DNA of 64,000 bases from Halorussus salinus. Its GTDB lineage: Archaea > Halobacteriota > Halobacteria > Halobacteriales > Haladaptataceae. The stretch spans positions 846,927-910,926 of the forward strand of contig NZ_ML974127.1 in assembly GCF_004765815.2 (NCBI RefSeq), given 5' to 3'. Position 1 is the first letter of the stretch, and each line of letters starts with the position of its first letter. Made by a program: the position numbers and the translations under genes. Positions 17,271 through 26,203 of the stretch are shown here, piece by piece. The notes beneath the pieces are model-generated. The model was not told where the DNA came from. It did not search any database and saw only the letters and a list, made by a program, of their open reading frames with translations.

Positions 17271-17423
17271 AGCTCCACGCGAGGACGACGGCAGTCGTAA
17301 CTTGTCTTCTATCGACAGCCGTTGTTGGCTCGGATGCAGCCGTCACTGCCGCGCCGAGGAGCGGCCGCAAGCGGCCATTAAATATGTGTTCGACTCCCGA
17401 AATAGCAGGCGAGTCGAAGCCGC

Positions 17424-18767
17424 TCAGACCAGACTCTTCCCGTCGAACTCGCCCGCGTCGTACTCCATCTCCATCAGGTCGAGGATGGTCGGCGCGATGT
17501 CGTAGAGGTCCACGTCCCGAATCGTCGCGTCGGGGTCGTCCACGAACAGCGAGGCGTTGTCGAAGCTGTGCATCCCGTTGCGGGGGCCGTGCCCGAACAC
17601 GTCGTCGTGGCCCTTGAACCCGGCCTTGAGGTCGAAGCCGTGGTTCGGGATGGCCACGAGGTCGGGCGCGATGTCCTCGTGGTCGCCGTGGAAGACCTCC
17701 TCTTTCTCGACCACGCGGTCACAGACCTTCCGCCCGTTGGGGCCTTCGAGGTTTTCGAGGGCTTCCTTGAGTTGGTCGCGCTTGGCCTCGTACTCGCTCT
17801 CGGGGACGCTCCCGCGGGGTTCGCGCCCTTCGAGGTTGATGTAGAATCGGCCGGGGATGAGCGAGTAGGCTTCCGCGTCCTCGCTGATGTCGTTCAGGTC
17901 CTCGTGGTCGTCGTCCTCGAAGGAGAGCCAGCCCTCGTCGGCGAGCCACTGGTTGAAGTGGACCTCGTAGTCCAGCGAGGTGAACCCGTGGTCCGAGGCG
18001 ACCATCATGGTCACGTCGTCCGGGAGGTTCTGGCGAATCTCGCCGAGGTAGCGGTCCACCTTCCGGTAGAAGTCGAGGAACTCGTCTTTGTACTCCATGT
18101 CCTCCTCGTAGTGCTTGTAGAGGAAGTGGTTCACCCGGTCGGTCGTCATGAAGACGCCGAAGAAGAGGTCCCAGTCGTCCTGCTTGATGTAGTGTTTGAA
18201 CGCCTCGTAGCGCGCGTCGAGCGTCTTGTGGGCGTCCTCGATGAAGTCGGACTTGTCCTCGTCGTGTCCGAGCTTCGGGTTCGCGTCGAGTTTGTAGTCG
18301 GTGGACTGGAGGTAGTCGCGCAGTTCGTCGGGATAGGCGGCCTTGTCGATGCCGGGCGAGAGGAAGCCCGAGACCATCCGCTGGACGTTGCGCTGGGGCG
18401 GGAAGGTGACGGGGACGTTCATCACCGTGGCGTCCCGGCCAGCGTCGTGAACCCGGTCCCAGATGCGGGTCGCCTGCACGTCCCGACCCATCGGGACGTA
18501 GGTGTCGTAGGAGCCGACCTCGCGGTCTTGGAAGCCGTAGACGCCCGTCTTGCCGGGGTTGACGCCGGTCGTGAGGGAAGGCCAGCAGGCCGAGGACTCG
18601 GGGGGCACGATGCTGTCGATCTCGCCCGACGACCCCTCGTCGGCGAGGGCCGCCAGATGCTCGAACTCGTCGAAGTGGTCTTCGAGGAAACTGTACGGAA
18701 CGCCGTCGATACCGAAGAACGCCACGCGGGGCTTGTCGTCGCCACGAAGCTTGTCGAAGAGACCCAT
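17424..18767 (-). CDS. Alkaline phosphatase superfamily phosphodiesterase/nucleotide pyrophosphatase-like protein
   Basis: A 447-residue cytoplasmic enzyme starting MGLFDKLRGDDKPRVAFFGIDG at 18767. Metal-binding Asp lies in FFGIDGVPYSF, the likely nucleophile Thr in WPSLTTGVNPGKTGVYGF, MVASDHGFTS supplies Asp/His ligands, and the C-terminal FDLKAGFKGHDDVFGHG and DIAPTILDLM complete the superfamily pattern. There is no signal peptide, so it acts inside the cell on an unknown phosphodiester. The nearest minus-strand neighbour is the DHH-like gene upstream, 82 bp away. Confidence 0.82.
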   Translation of the reverse strand: MGLFDKLRGDDKPRVAFFGIDGVPYSFLEDHFDEFEHLAALADEGSSGEIDSIVPPESSACWPSLTTGVNPGKTGVYGFQDREVGSYDTYVPMGRDVQATRIWDRVHDAGRDATVMNVPVTFPPQRNVQRMVSGFLSPGIDKAAYPDELRDYLQSTDYKLDANPKLGHDEDKSDFIEDAHKTLDARYEAFKHYIKQDDWDLFFGVFMTTDRVNHFLYKHYEEDMEYKDEFLDFYRKVDRYLGEIRQNLPDDVTMMVASDHGFTSLDYEVHFNQWLADEGWLSFEDDDHEDLNDISEDAEAYSLIPGRFYINLEGREPRGSVPESEYEAKRDQLKEALENLEGPNGRKVCDRVVEKEEVFHGDHEDIAPDLVAIPNHGFDLKAGFKGHDDVFGHGPRNGMHSFDNASLFVDDPDATIRDVDLYDIAPTILDLMEMEYDAGEFDGKSLV

Positions 18768-18849
18768 GTACCCCGATAGAACGAGGAGACACATGAAAAT
18801 TCTTTTCGTAGGCACCGCCTTCGACGTGAAAGATGATGAAGGATTCGGG

Positions 18850-19965
18850 TCAGGAACTCTCGAACGCCTCGAACAGCGCCTTCCGGGTGCTGGCGTCGAT
18901 GAGCATGTCCAGCGTCTCCTCGTGGTCGTCGTCCACCTGCGCGAACAGGCCGAGGGGAACCCGCGCGGTCGCGGCGTCGGTGTTCCCACCGGTCGTCTCG
19001 CTGGTGCCGAACGCCGAGTCGAGGATGTCGAAGGCGTTGGTCCGCACGTCCTCCGCGCGACAGGAGACGACGATGGTCTCCTCGTGGATGCCGAAGACGG
19101 CGGCCGTCGAGACGCCTTCGAGTCGGAGCATCGTGTCGGCGGCCTCCTCGAGCGCCGAGACGGAGGGGACCGTCCCGACGTTGGTCACCGCGAAACTCGC
19201 CCGGCGCTCGCGGTTGGCGATGGCGTCGCTGATAACGTCGAAGGTGTCGCCGCTCATGCCCGGCGACCGGAGGTCCTCGATGCGGCCGAGGTCGGCGTAG
19301 GCGTGGAGGAACCCGGCGGCCTCGTAGTCGTGCTGGCCGTTCGCGCGCCGGAACTCGCGGGTCCCGGCTCGGACGCCGTGGAGCAGGGCAGTGGCGACCC
19401 GCTGGTCTGGCACGACCGTCTCGGCCTCCAACAGCCGCGTGACCGTGGTCGCGGTCGCACCGTCGTCGGTCGGGGTCACGGTGACGATGTTCTCCTCGGC
19501 GGTCGGGCGGTGGCGGACCACCGCGACGACCGGCGGGTTGTTCGAGAGTCGCGGGACGCCACCGCCGCCGCCGACCGCGATGGCGGCGTCCGTCTCGGTT
19601 AGTTCGTCGGCCTTGTCGCCGATGACCGACAGTTCGAGGTCGAAGATGTTACAGAACGTCTTGCTGTCCTCGCCGGTGACTGGTCCCTCGGCGAACAGGT
19701 GGGCGGTGACGCCCCACTCCGTGCAGAGCGTCTGGAGACCCATCGCGGCCGCGAGCGCGTCGATACTCGGGCCTTCCGGAACCACGAGCGCGACGCGGTT
19801 CTGGCCCGCGACCGTCTGCTTCAGCGTATCGACCGGTTCCGCGTCGTCCTCGCGCCGCCAGCCGGTGACCGACTGGGCGGCGTAGAACACTGCGCCGCCA
19901 GAGACGAGGAGCGTCGCGGCTACTGCGACCATCTCTACGCCACCGAGAGCGGACCCGAGAGCCAT
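18850..19965 (-). CDS. Degenerate DHH-type protein, membrane-anchored
   Basis: About 371 residues with an N-terminal membrane helix (GGVEMVAVAATLLVSGGAVFYAAQ). The body resembles the DHH/DHHA1 phosphoesterase at the left edge of the window. However, the metal-binding motifs are altered: the HPNPDPDA position reads GPSIDALAAAMG, and the VDHN/VDHH positions read AVGGGGGVPRL and AVVRHRP. The later parts (TRLLEAE...VATALLHGVRAGTREFRR and a DHHA1-like VSALEEAADTMLRLEGVSTAAVFGI) are well preserved. It is therefore probably a catalytically inactive, possibly ligand-sensing paralog. I chose the start MALGSALGG at 19965; an ATG at 19989 is an alternative. Confidence 0.75.
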   Translation of the reverse strand: MALGSALGGVEMVAVAATLLVSGGAVFYAAQSVTGWRREDDAEPVDTLKQTVAGQNRVALVVPEGPSIDALAAAMGLQTLCTEWGVTAHLFAEGPVTGEDSKTFCNIFDLELSVIGDKADELTETDAAIAVGGGGGVPRLSNNPPVVAVVRHRPTAEENIVTVTPTDDGATATTVTRLLEAETVVPDQRVATALLHGVRAGTREFRRANGQHDYEAAGFLHAYADLGRIEDLRSPGMSGDTFDVISDAIANRERRASFAVTNVGTVPSVSALEEAADTMLRLEGVSTAAVFGIHEETIVVSCRAEDVRTNAFDILDSAFGTSETTGGNTDAATARVPLGLFAQVDDDHEETLDMLIDASTRKALFEAFESS

Positions 19966-20067
19966 CGACTGTGGTTGTTCAGCCCACACTCAAATAACTT
20001 CGGGCAGGTATCTCGTAGCTGAGACTGTCAGAAACCGGAAACGGCCGAAAAAGGAGTGACCGGGCAG

Positions 20068-20601
20068 TCAGGCGAAGTGTTCCTCGTAGAGGTCCATCGC
20101 GTGTTCGATGGCGTCTTTCGCCGACTCCTTGTCCTCCCAGCCGAGGGTCTCGGTCTCTTTGCCTGCTTCGAGATTCTTGTAGGTCTCGAAGAACTCCGAG
20201 ATTTCGTCTTTCTGCTGGTCGGTGAGGTCGTCAACGTCTTGGACGTTGTCGTAGCGCGGGTCCTCGGAGGGGACGGCGATGACCTTGTCGTCCTGCTCGC
20301 CGTCGTCGTCCATCTTCATCAGTGCGACCGGACGGGCCTCGATGACGCAACCGGGGAACGTCTGGTCTTCCACGAGGACCAGCACGTCGAAGGGGTCCTC
20401 GTCGTCGTAGTAGGATTGGGGGATGAAGCCGTAGTCGCTCGGGTAGTGGACGTTGCTGTGGAGGACGCGGTCGAGGACGACGCCGGGGATGTCCTTGTCG
20501 TACTCGTACTTGTTTCGCTCGCCTTTGAGACACTCCACGACCGCGTAGATCTCCTCGGGCGGGTTCGGTCCGGTCTCCAAGTCTTCCCAGAGATTAGCCA
20601 T
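20068..20601 (-). CDS. ppa: Inorganic pyrophosphatase (family I)
   Basis: A 177-residue soluble enzyme that hydrolyses pyrophosphate to two phosphates and so drives nucleotide-polymerising reactions. The start MANLWEDLETGP at 20601 matches the family's N-terminus. Diagnostic motifs: KYEYDKDIPGVVLDRVL, YPSDYGFIPQSYYDDEDPFDVLVL with the D-x-D-P-x-D metal/substrate signature, and DDKVIAVP-DPRY. The length is typical of hexameric archaeal enzymes with a short acidic tail. It is divergent from the PadR regulator; the 226-bp gap is AT-richer and holds both promoters. Confidence 0.95.
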   Translation of the reverse strand: MANLWEDLETGPNPPEEIYAVVECLKGERNKYEYDKDIPGVVLDRVLHSNVHYPSDYGFIPQSYYDDEDPFDVLVLVEDQTFPGCVIEARPVALMKMDDDGEQDDKVIAVPSEDPRYDNVQDVDDLTDQQKDEISEFFETYKNLEAGKETETLGWEDKESAKDAIEHAMDLYEEHFA

Positions 20602-20827
20602 GTTGCAGTCCGGAAATCCGTCCGAAGTCCGGAAAATCCTTTCGGCATCGGGCCACCGGAATCCCCGGAAAGAAGAGGAAAATTCTGTGACAACTACCGG
20701 CAATTTTCGGAGGCTACTTCAATTTACGTAACAACTGGTGGTACAACTGCTGGATACGTCGTGGAAACTCCGACCAAGTGAGGAAGGATTAAATACCATC
20801 GTGACAAATCGCAGGGTGTCAGAGTCT

Positions 20828-21184
20828 ATGTCAGAGGCACAGACACTCACAGAGACGAGTACAGCACGCAACCTTACCGCCTTCCAGAAGAATATCCTGA
20901 CCATCCTCTCCGAGGAGCCGATGTACGGACTCGCTATCAAGCGCGAGTTGGAAGACTACTACGGTGAGGAAGTCAACCACGGCCGCCTATACCCCAACCT
21001 CGACACGCTGGTCGAGAAGGGCTACGTGGAGAAGAGCGAACTCGACAAGCGGACCAACCAGTACGAGCTGACCGACGAGGGCCTCGCGGTCGTCGTCGAC
21101 CTGCTCGAGTGGACGCTCTCGAAGTTCGTCACCGACGACGAGCGCGGCGACCAGATTCGGGACCTCGTCGCGGACAACGAGTAG
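20828..21184 (+). CDS. PadR-family winged-helix transcriptional regulator
   Basis: A 118-residue regulator. NLTAFQKNILTILSEEPMYGLAIKRELEDYYGEEVNHGRLYPNLDTLVEKGYVEKSE is the PadR winged helix with recognition helix HGRLYPNLDTL; the C-terminal helix mediates dimer formation. I start it at 20828 (MSEAQTLTE); an ATG at 20738 is possible but lies before the TATA-like TTAAATA at 20789-20795, which is correctly spaced for 20828. The ligand and targets are unknown. Confidence 0.85.
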   Translation: MSEAQTLTETSTARNLTAFQKNILTILSEEPMYGLAIKRELEDYYGEEVNHGRLYPNLDTLVEKGYVEKSELDKRTNQYELTDEGLAVVVDLLEWTLSKFVTDDERGDQIRDLVADNE

Positions 21185-21204
21185 CGACCCCGTCCCCCGA
21201 GGGA

Positions 21205-21831
21205 CTACTCGTCGGCGACCTCGAAGACGAGGTCGATGGATTTCTCGACCGACGCGCGCTGTTTTTCGCTCGGCCACGCGTTCCGCGGGAAGTACTCCGA
21301 GACGAACTCCTCGACCTCTCCGGCAGTCGCCGACTCGACCGGCCGCGCGTAGTGGTTGCCCATGAAATCGGCGAACGCCGCGGCGTTGTCGCCGTGAACG
21401 TCGCCGTGGGCCTCCCGGACGCGCGCGGCGACCTCGCGGTTGTGTTGCTCGACGGACTCCCACTCGTCGGGGTCGCCCGGCCCGGACAGCGCCACCTCGA
21501 CCGCACGGCCGGTGTCTTCGATGCGCTCTGTCCGAATCACGCCGTCTTCGACCCACTCGTCGGGGTGCAGAACGAGCGTCGCGCCGGTGTCCTCGTCGCG
21601 GACGCGCGCCCGAAACTCGTGGTCGTCGAGGAGTTCGCTTCGCTCCTCGCGGTAGGCCTCGGCCTCGGCGTCGTCCACCGCGTCGCGCGCGAGATGCGTC
21701 AAGCGTTCGGCGCGCTCGATAGTCTCTCGGGGCAGTTCGTCCGCGGCCGATTCGTCGTCTGCGGTCGATTCGCCGCCCGCGGCCGGTTCGCCGTCGTTCT
21801 CGGTGTCGTCAGAAGGGTGAGTCTCAGGCAT
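21205..21831 (-). CDS. rnhA-operon protein (DUF7108-like)
   Basis: A 208-residue soluble acidic protein. The first 35 residues are a disordered Asp/Glu/Ser-rich stretch; the rest is a helical domain (ERAERLTHLARDAVDDAEAEAYREER, FADFMGNHYARPVESATAGEVEEFVSEYFPRNAWPSEKQ). It overlaps the end of the RNase HI gene by 8 bp and must be translated from the same transcript. The pairing with rnhA is conserved in haloarchaea as far as I recall. Function unknown; a role with RNase HI is suggested by linkage only. Confidence 0.75.
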   Translation of the reverse strand: MPETHPSDDTENDGEPAAGGESTADDESAADELPRETIERAERLTHLARDAVDDAEAEAYREERSELLDDHEFRARVRDEDTGATLVLHPDEWVEDGVIRTERIEDTGRAVEVALSGPGDPDEWESVEQHNREVAARVREAHGDVHGDNAAAFADFMGNHYARPVESATAGEVEEFVSEYFPRNAWPSEKQRASVEKSIDLVFEVADE

Positions 21832-22417
21832 CGTCGAGGGCCTCGTTGGCCAGTTTGTCGGCGCGCTCGTTTATCTCTCTCGGGACGTGGCTCAACTCCC
21901 AGTCGTCGAACGCGGTCAGTAGTTCCCTGACCGTCACGCGTCGCTCGCGCAACTCGGGGTCGTTGGTGTTCCACGCGCCCGTGACCTGCTTGACTATGAG
22001 TTCCGAGTCGCCTTTCACCTCGACGGTGTCGAAGCCGTAGTCGCGGGCCGCTTCGAGGACCGCAATTAGCGCCTCGTACTCGGCTTGGTTGTTCGTCGCG
22101 CGGCCGATTGTCTCGCTCCCCTCGGCGACGATGCCGTCGCTGGTGACGACGACCCATCCCACGGACGCGGGTCCCGGATTCCCCCTGCTCGCGCCGTCGA
22201 AGTAGAGGTAGGCGTGGCCGCCCTCCTCGCGCAGAATCGCTTCGATGTCCTGCGGATTCGCGCCCTGCACGACGACCTTCCCCTCGTAGGCGACCGCGTT
22301 GGCGTCGCCGTGCGCCGCGCGCCACTCCTCGTGGTCGGAGTTGCCCGCCGACATCTTCACACCTGCTTCGACCAGTTTCTCGCGAGCGGCGTCCACGTCG
22401 CACTCGATGACGGGCAT
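21824..22417 (-). CDS. rnhA: Ribonuclease HI with N-terminal domain
   Basis: A 197-residue enzyme that cleaves RNA in RNA-DNA hybrids. An N-terminal domain of about 65 residues (VIECDVDAAREKLVEAGVKM...EGKVVVQGANPQDIEAILRE) precedes the RNase H fold. Catalytic residues can be seen: Asp in YLYFDGASRGNPGPASVG, Glu in NNQAEYEALIAVLEAA, Asp in VKGDSELIVKQV, and the last Asp in NERADKLANEAL. The start at 22417 (MPVIECDV) avoids an unconserved upstream extension. It is the first gene of a two-gene operon. Confidence 0.92.
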   Translation of the reverse strand: MPVIECDVDAAREKLVEAGVKMSAGNSDHEEWRAAHGDANAVAYEGKVVVQGANPQDIEAILREEGGHAYLYFDGASRGNPGPASVGWVVVTSDGIVAEGSETIGRATNNQAEYEALIAVLEAARDYGFDTVEVKGDSELIVKQVTGAWNTNDPELRERRVTVRELLTAFDDWELSHVPREINERADKLANEALDDA

Positions 22418-22556
22418 GCTCGTTGGTCCACGATTCCCGCATAAACGCTTTCCGATGGCGATTCGTCGGGTCGGTCTCATCCATCGGCCGGATTCGGAAC
22501 GAAGGGCGCGCGTGACCGATTCTGACCCCTGAGAAACGAGCCATTACCGGGCGAGG

Positions 22557-22563
22557 ATTTAAG
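22557..22563 (+). promoter_or_regulatory. TATA-like box upstream of tfb
   Basis: ATTTAAG lies 30-36 bp before the tfb ATG, the usual position for a short-leader haloarchaeal promoter. A second AT stretch (TATAAAAG at 22581) is too close to the ATG to serve a transcript starting before it. Confidence 0.45.
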
Positions 22564-22592
22564 TGTATCGACACTACTACTATAAAAGTGCG

Positions 22593-23558
22593 ATGACACG
22601 GTCCACTCGCCAGCGGGAGCGCCAAGCCGAGGCGGAGCAAACGGAGGACGAGTCAGAGGGTGTACGGGAATGTCCCGAATGTAGCTCTGATAACCTCGTG
22701 AAGAGTTCCGACAGGGCGGAACTCGTGTGTGACGACTGCGGCCTCGTCGTCGAGGAGGAGCAGATCGACCCCGGTCCTGAGTGGCGCGCGTTCAACCATC
22801 AGGAACGCCAAGAGAAATCGCGCGTCGGTGCCCCGACCACCCAGACGATGCACGACAAGGGCCTGACGACGACTATCGACTGGAAGGACAAGGACGCCTA
22901 CGGCCGGTCGATCTCCTCGAAGAAACGTAGCCAGATGCACCGCCTGCGCAAGTGGCAGGAGCGCATCCGCACGAAGGACGCGGGTGAGCGCAACCTACAG
23001 TTCGCACTCTCGGAAATCGACCGCATGGCCTCGGCGCTCGGCGTCCCGCGGTCGGTCCGGGAGGTGGCGAGCGTGATCTATCGACGCGCGCTGAAGGAGG
23101 ACCTCATCCGGGGGCGTTCCATCGAGGGCGTCGCCACCTCCGCGCTCTACGCCGCCTGTCGAAAGGAGGGCATCCCGCGAAGCCTCGAAGAAATCTCGGA
23201 AGTATCGCGCGTCGAACGAAAGGAGATCGGTCGAACCTACCGCTACATCTCCCAAGAACTCGGCTTGGAGATGAAACCGGTGGACCCGAAGAAGTACGTC
23301 CCGCGGTTCTGTTCTGAACTCGAACTCAGCGAGGAGGTCCAGACCAAGGCCAACGAAATCATCGAGACGACGGCCGAGGAGGGCCTCCTCTCGGGTAAGT
23401 CGCCCACGGGCTACGCCGCCGCGGCCATCTACGCCGCCTCGCTGCTCTGCAACGAGAAGAAGACCCAGCGCGAAGTGGCCGACGTGGCACAGGTGACTGA
23501 AGTCACCATCCGCAACCGGTATCAGGAACAGATCGAGGCGATGGGTATCCACAGCTAA
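22593..23558 (+). CDS. tfb: Transcription initiation factor TFB
   Basis: A 321-residue TFIIB homolog that recruits RNA polymerase to TBP-bound promoters. The N-terminal zinc ribbon is [10 protein letters not shown]...[24 protein letters not shown]; the B-finger region with [19 protein letters not shown] follows, then two cyclin-like repeats (about residues 120-210 and 215-310). The recognition-helix region [10 protein letters not shown] occurs in repeat 1 and [11 protein letters not shown] in repeat 2; the end [14 protein letters not shown] is typical. The ATG at 22593 is chosen over an upstream ATG because family members begin MTRSTRQRE-like. Haloarchaea carry several tfb genes; this looks like a canonical general one. 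Confidence 0.95.
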   Translation: MTRSTRQRERQAEAEQTEDESEGVRECPECSSDNLVKSSDRAELVCDDCGLVVEEEQIDPGPEWRAFNHQERQEKSRVGAPTTQTMHDKGLTTTIDWKDKDAYGRSISSKKRSQMHRLRKWQERIRTKDAGERNLQFALSEIDRMASALGVPRSVREVASVIYRRALKEDLIRGRSIEGVATSALYAACRKEGIPRSLEEISEVSRVERKEIGRTYRYISQELGLEMKPVDPKKYVPRFCSELELSEEVQTKANEIIETTAEEGLLSGKSPTGYAAAAIYAASLLCNEKKTQREVADVAQVTEVTIRNRYQEQIEAMGIHS

Positions 23559-23678
23559 CGTCTCGGCGTTTGACCGACTCCTCGTGGTTTCGGCGACTGG
23601 TGGTGTGCGCTACCAACCGCCTCGACGTTTTCTTCGATAATATTTCTGAATGGTAACAGTAGCTGTAGAGTGTTTAGG

Positions 23679-23730
23679 AGTGGTTGTAGTCTTAGAAGTG
23701 GTTGTAGTCTTAGAAGTGGTTGTAGTCGGG
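23679..23730. repeat. 18-bp tandem repeat downstream of tfb
   Basis: The unit AGTGGTTGTAGTCTTAGA is repeated at 23679-23696 and 23697-23714, with a partial third copy to about 23730. It lies in the 561-bp gap 23559-24119, which also holds element copy E; I see no gene in it. Confidence 0.85.
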
Positions 23731-23765
23731 TTAGTTGAAGAAGCGAGCTACGGTCGAAATCGAGC

Positions 23766-23900
23766 AGAACCGCGACCGTACCCCGCGACCGCGCGGCCCC
23801 GCGACCGCACGGCACCGCAACCGCACTACAGACCGCGCCCCGAACCTCCCCGCGTGCGTCCGCGCTCGCGCAGAACTGCGCAAGCGCGAACGCGGCGCAT
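23766..23900 (-). repeat. Intergenic modular GC-rich element, copy E (reverse)
   Basis: On the minus strand: a hairpin with arms around CGCAG-TT-CTGCG (23858-23895), then GGACGCACGCGGGGAGGTTCG, GCGCGGTCTG and successive GTGCGGTTGCGGTGCC / GTGCGGTCGCGG repeats. It is closest to copy C. It lies between tfb and nreA, both on the plus strand. Confidence 0.8.
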
Positions 23901-24119
23901 CCTGTCGGACGGTCCACCGGGCGCCCGCTCCCCGGAGATTAAAATACGGGAACGTGACCAACTCCGGCCATGACCTGAGAGTCGCCGCGGGGCGGCCGAG
24001 CGAAATCGGCGGTGCGACCGCTCCGCGCCGGACAGCACCACCTGTAAGCCACAGCGCCAGACGACGGTCTGCCGTCGAGCGAGTAAGGTTCAAAGCGTTC
24101 GGGTTCCAAGGAGCGACGA

Positions 24120-25379
24120 ATGCGTCTCGACGAGTACATCGAGGGACTCGCCCCGGACGAGGCCGACCGCAAGCGCCGACTCGCCGAGGAGAAGTCCTAC
24201 GAGATTCTCGACTACGTGGAACAGGTCGAGGACCGCTTCTCCGAGGTGACGCAGGGCGACTCGCTGTTCGGAAGTACCTCGCCCTCGGTGTTCGTCGGCC
24301 GGTCGAACTACCCCAACGTCTCGACCGGCATCCTCTCGCCGGTCGGCGAGGAGGAACGCGCGGCCGACTTCGCCACGAGTAGCCAATGGTACGAGCAGGG
24401 TCTCGACATCGACAACGTCCTCCAGTATCGGACCGGCCTGCTGAACTCCAACCACGCCGCGGACGTGAACCAAGTGGACGACGTGTGGGACGGGTTCGTC
24501 GGCACCCAACGCGAGGTCGCCATCGCCGACCGACCGGTAGACGTGGAGATCGGTCTCTCGAACTCGCTGGAACTGGACTTGGACGTGGACGACGTGACCA
24601 CGCCGACCGGCCCCTCGGCGCGCGCCACGTCCGCCGACCTCGCGGAGAACCCCCACGTCCCGCGACCGGTGAAGAAGACGCTCGAAGACGACGACTGGCA
24701 GGCGCAGGGCGCGATGACGTACCTCTACTGCAGGGGCTTCGATGTCTACGACATCAACGACATCCTCTCGGCGGGCGCGCTCGGCCGCGGCCAGAACCGG
24801 CGACTCGTCCCGACACGGTGGTCCATCACCGCGGTCGACGACACCATCGGCCAGTATCTCCGAGGTCAGATTCGGGACCGGCAGAGCATCGACCGGACGC
24901 AGGTCTGGGTCAACGAGTACATGGGTAACCGCTACTGGGCGATTCTGACGCCCGGCCAGTGGGAGTACGAACTCGTGGAGATGAAGACGCCCGGCAGCAT
25001 CTGGAACCAAGACCCGACCGGCGAGACGTGGATGGGGAGCGCCCACGAGGGGTACGAGGGCCGAACCGGCTACGTGGAGGAAACCGCCGGGGCGTACTAC
25101 GCCTCCCGGCTCGCGGTCCTCGAACATCTCGAATCCATCGGGCGACAGGCCAAGTGTCTCGTCCTCCGGGAAGTCTCGGACGACTACTGGGCACCGGTCG
25201 GCGTCTGGCAGATTCGCGAGAGCGTCCGCAACGCCTTCGAGGGCGAGTTCGGCGAGGCCGAGACGTTCCACGGCGCGGTCCGAGAAATCGCGCCCCAGCT
25301 TCCGGTCTCGCTCGCGGCCCTCCGGCGCAAGTCCCACATGCTCTCGGGGTTGCAGGCGAACCTCGCTGACTTCTCCTGA
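24120..25379 (+). CDS. nreA: NreA-type DNA repair protein with PCNA-binding tail
   Basis: A 419-residue archaeal Nre family protein implicated in repair of DNA damage. Conserved-looking segments are SPSVFVGRSNYPNVSTGILSP near residue 55, GRGQNRRLVPTRWSITAVDD near 225 and YWAPVGVWQIRESVR near 360. The C-terminus GLQANLADFS contains Q-x-x-L-x-x-F, a PCNA-interacting (PIP) motif as described for NreA proteins. NreA usually carries an N-terminal zinc finger only in the NreA-2 subtype; none is visible here. It is preceded by element copy E. Confidence 0.9.
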   Translation: MRLDEYIEGLAPDEADRKRRLAEEKSYEILDYVEQVEDRFSEVTQGDSLFGSTSPSVFVGRSNYPNVSTGILSPVGEEERAADFATSSQWYEQGLDIDNVLQYRTGLLNSNHAADVNQVDDVWDGFVGTQREVAIADRPVDVEIGLSNSLELDLDVDDVTTPTGPSARATSADLAENPHVPRPVKKTLEDDDWQAQGAMTYLYCRGFDVYDINDILSAGALGRGQNRRLVPTRWSITAVDDTIGQYLRGQIRDRQSIDRTQVWVNEYMGNRYWAILTPGQWEYELVEMKTPGSIWNQDPTGETWMGSAHEGYEGRTGYVEETAGAYYASRLAVLEHLESIGRQAKCLVLREVSDDYWAPVGVWQIRESVRNAFEGEFGEAETFHGAVREIAPQLPVSLAALRRKSHMLSGLQANLADFS

Positions 25380-25424
25380 CCCGCGAGCGAAGATTTATGC
25401 CGTCGGTCGAACAACTCTTCGGCC

Positions 25425-25649
25425 ATGTTGCCCCTCCAAGTCGGCTTTCCCGGCGGGATGGAGATTATCGTCATCTTCATCATCGCGATTTTGCTGTTCG
25501 GCGTCCCGATACTCCTCGTCGCGGGAGGACTCTATCTCTATCGCCAGTCACAATCGGACCGACCTGCGACCGAGGAGATAGCGTCGCTCCGGCACGAGGT
25601 CGAACGACTCCGCGAGGAGATAGACCAGTTGGACGACGACAAGAAGTAG
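25425..25649 (+). CDS. Small TatA-like single-helix membrane protein
   Basis: 74 residues: LPLQVGFPGGMEIIVIFIIAILLFGVPILLVAGGLYLYRQ forms one long membrane segment, then a charged helix with heptads (EIASLRHEVERLREEIDQL). The FPGG-xx-I-x-FIIAILLFG start resembles TatA, but the amphipathic helix motif that should follow (NKIPKLAR-like) is missing, so it is probably not a working Tat pore subunit. Function unknown. Confidence 0.65.
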   Translation: MLPLQVGFPGGMEIIVIFIIAILLFGVPILLVAGGLYLYRQSQSDRPATEEIASLRHEVERLREEIDQLDDDKK

Positions 25650-25668
25650 GCCGGACGCCCACTCGTAG

Positions 25669-26118
25669 TTAGGCGGTGTCGAGATTCGCCCACGCTTCGT
25701 CTACGAACTCGCCGGTGTCGGAGACGATATCCTCCCACTCGTCGTCGTCGGGAGCCATCCCGGCGAGTCGCGCGACCTTCATGATGCTGACGTGGTAGAC
25801 GGTCTGGCGACCGGGGTCTTCCTGCCAGACCACGACGTTACACGGGAACAGCGCGCCGATTCGGTTGTCGCTGGCGTCGAGCGCCCGGTCGGCCATGTTC
25901 GGGTTGCACGCGCCCAGCACGTAGTAGTGGTCGCGGTCCGCACCGATTTTCTCGTTCAACATGTCGGAGGCCGAGAACTCGGTGGCGACGCCGAATCCGG
26001 CGTCCGTGAACGCCTCGCGGACGTGTTCGACCGCCTCGTCGTGGTCCATTTCGAGCGTCGCGCGCTTCTCGCCGATGTCCTCGCCGTCGAGTGCCGTGGG
26101 GTCGATTGGAAGAGTCAT
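25669..26118 (-). CDS. DUF302 domain protein
   Basis: A 149-residue soluble protein of the DUF302 fold: DEAVEHVREAFTDAGFGVATEFSASDMLNEKIGADRDHYYVLGACNPNMADRALD, then IGALFPCNVVVWQEDP. The two cysteines in LGACNP and FPCNVV are the family's conserved pair and may bind a cofactor or metal. The biological role is not established. Confidence 0.85.
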   Translation of the reverse strand: MTLPIDPTALDGEDIGEKRATLEMDHDEAVEHVREAFTDAGFGVATEFSASDMLNEKIGADRDHYYVLGACNPNMADRALDASDNRIGALFPCNVVVWQEDPGRQTVYHVSIMKVARLAGMAPDDDEWEDIVSDTGEFVDEAWANLDTA

Positions 26119-26203
26119 GCAAGACTCTCTTGGTCGCCGAGCGTGAAAAGTGCGACCATCGCGGCTATCGACGATCGAGAGACGAGCGCGTCGGGACGCC
26201 GAG

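Noticed and set aside
17568-18779. A 403-residue Val/Leu/Glu-rich plus-strand frame opposite the phosphodiesterase
   Set aside because: It is an antisense shadow; the minus strand has superfamily motifs and a sensible start.
23650-23973. A 107-residue plus-strand frame downstream of tfb
   Set aside because: Low-complexity Val repeats come from the 18-bp tandem repeat and the rest from element copy E; no supporting start signal.
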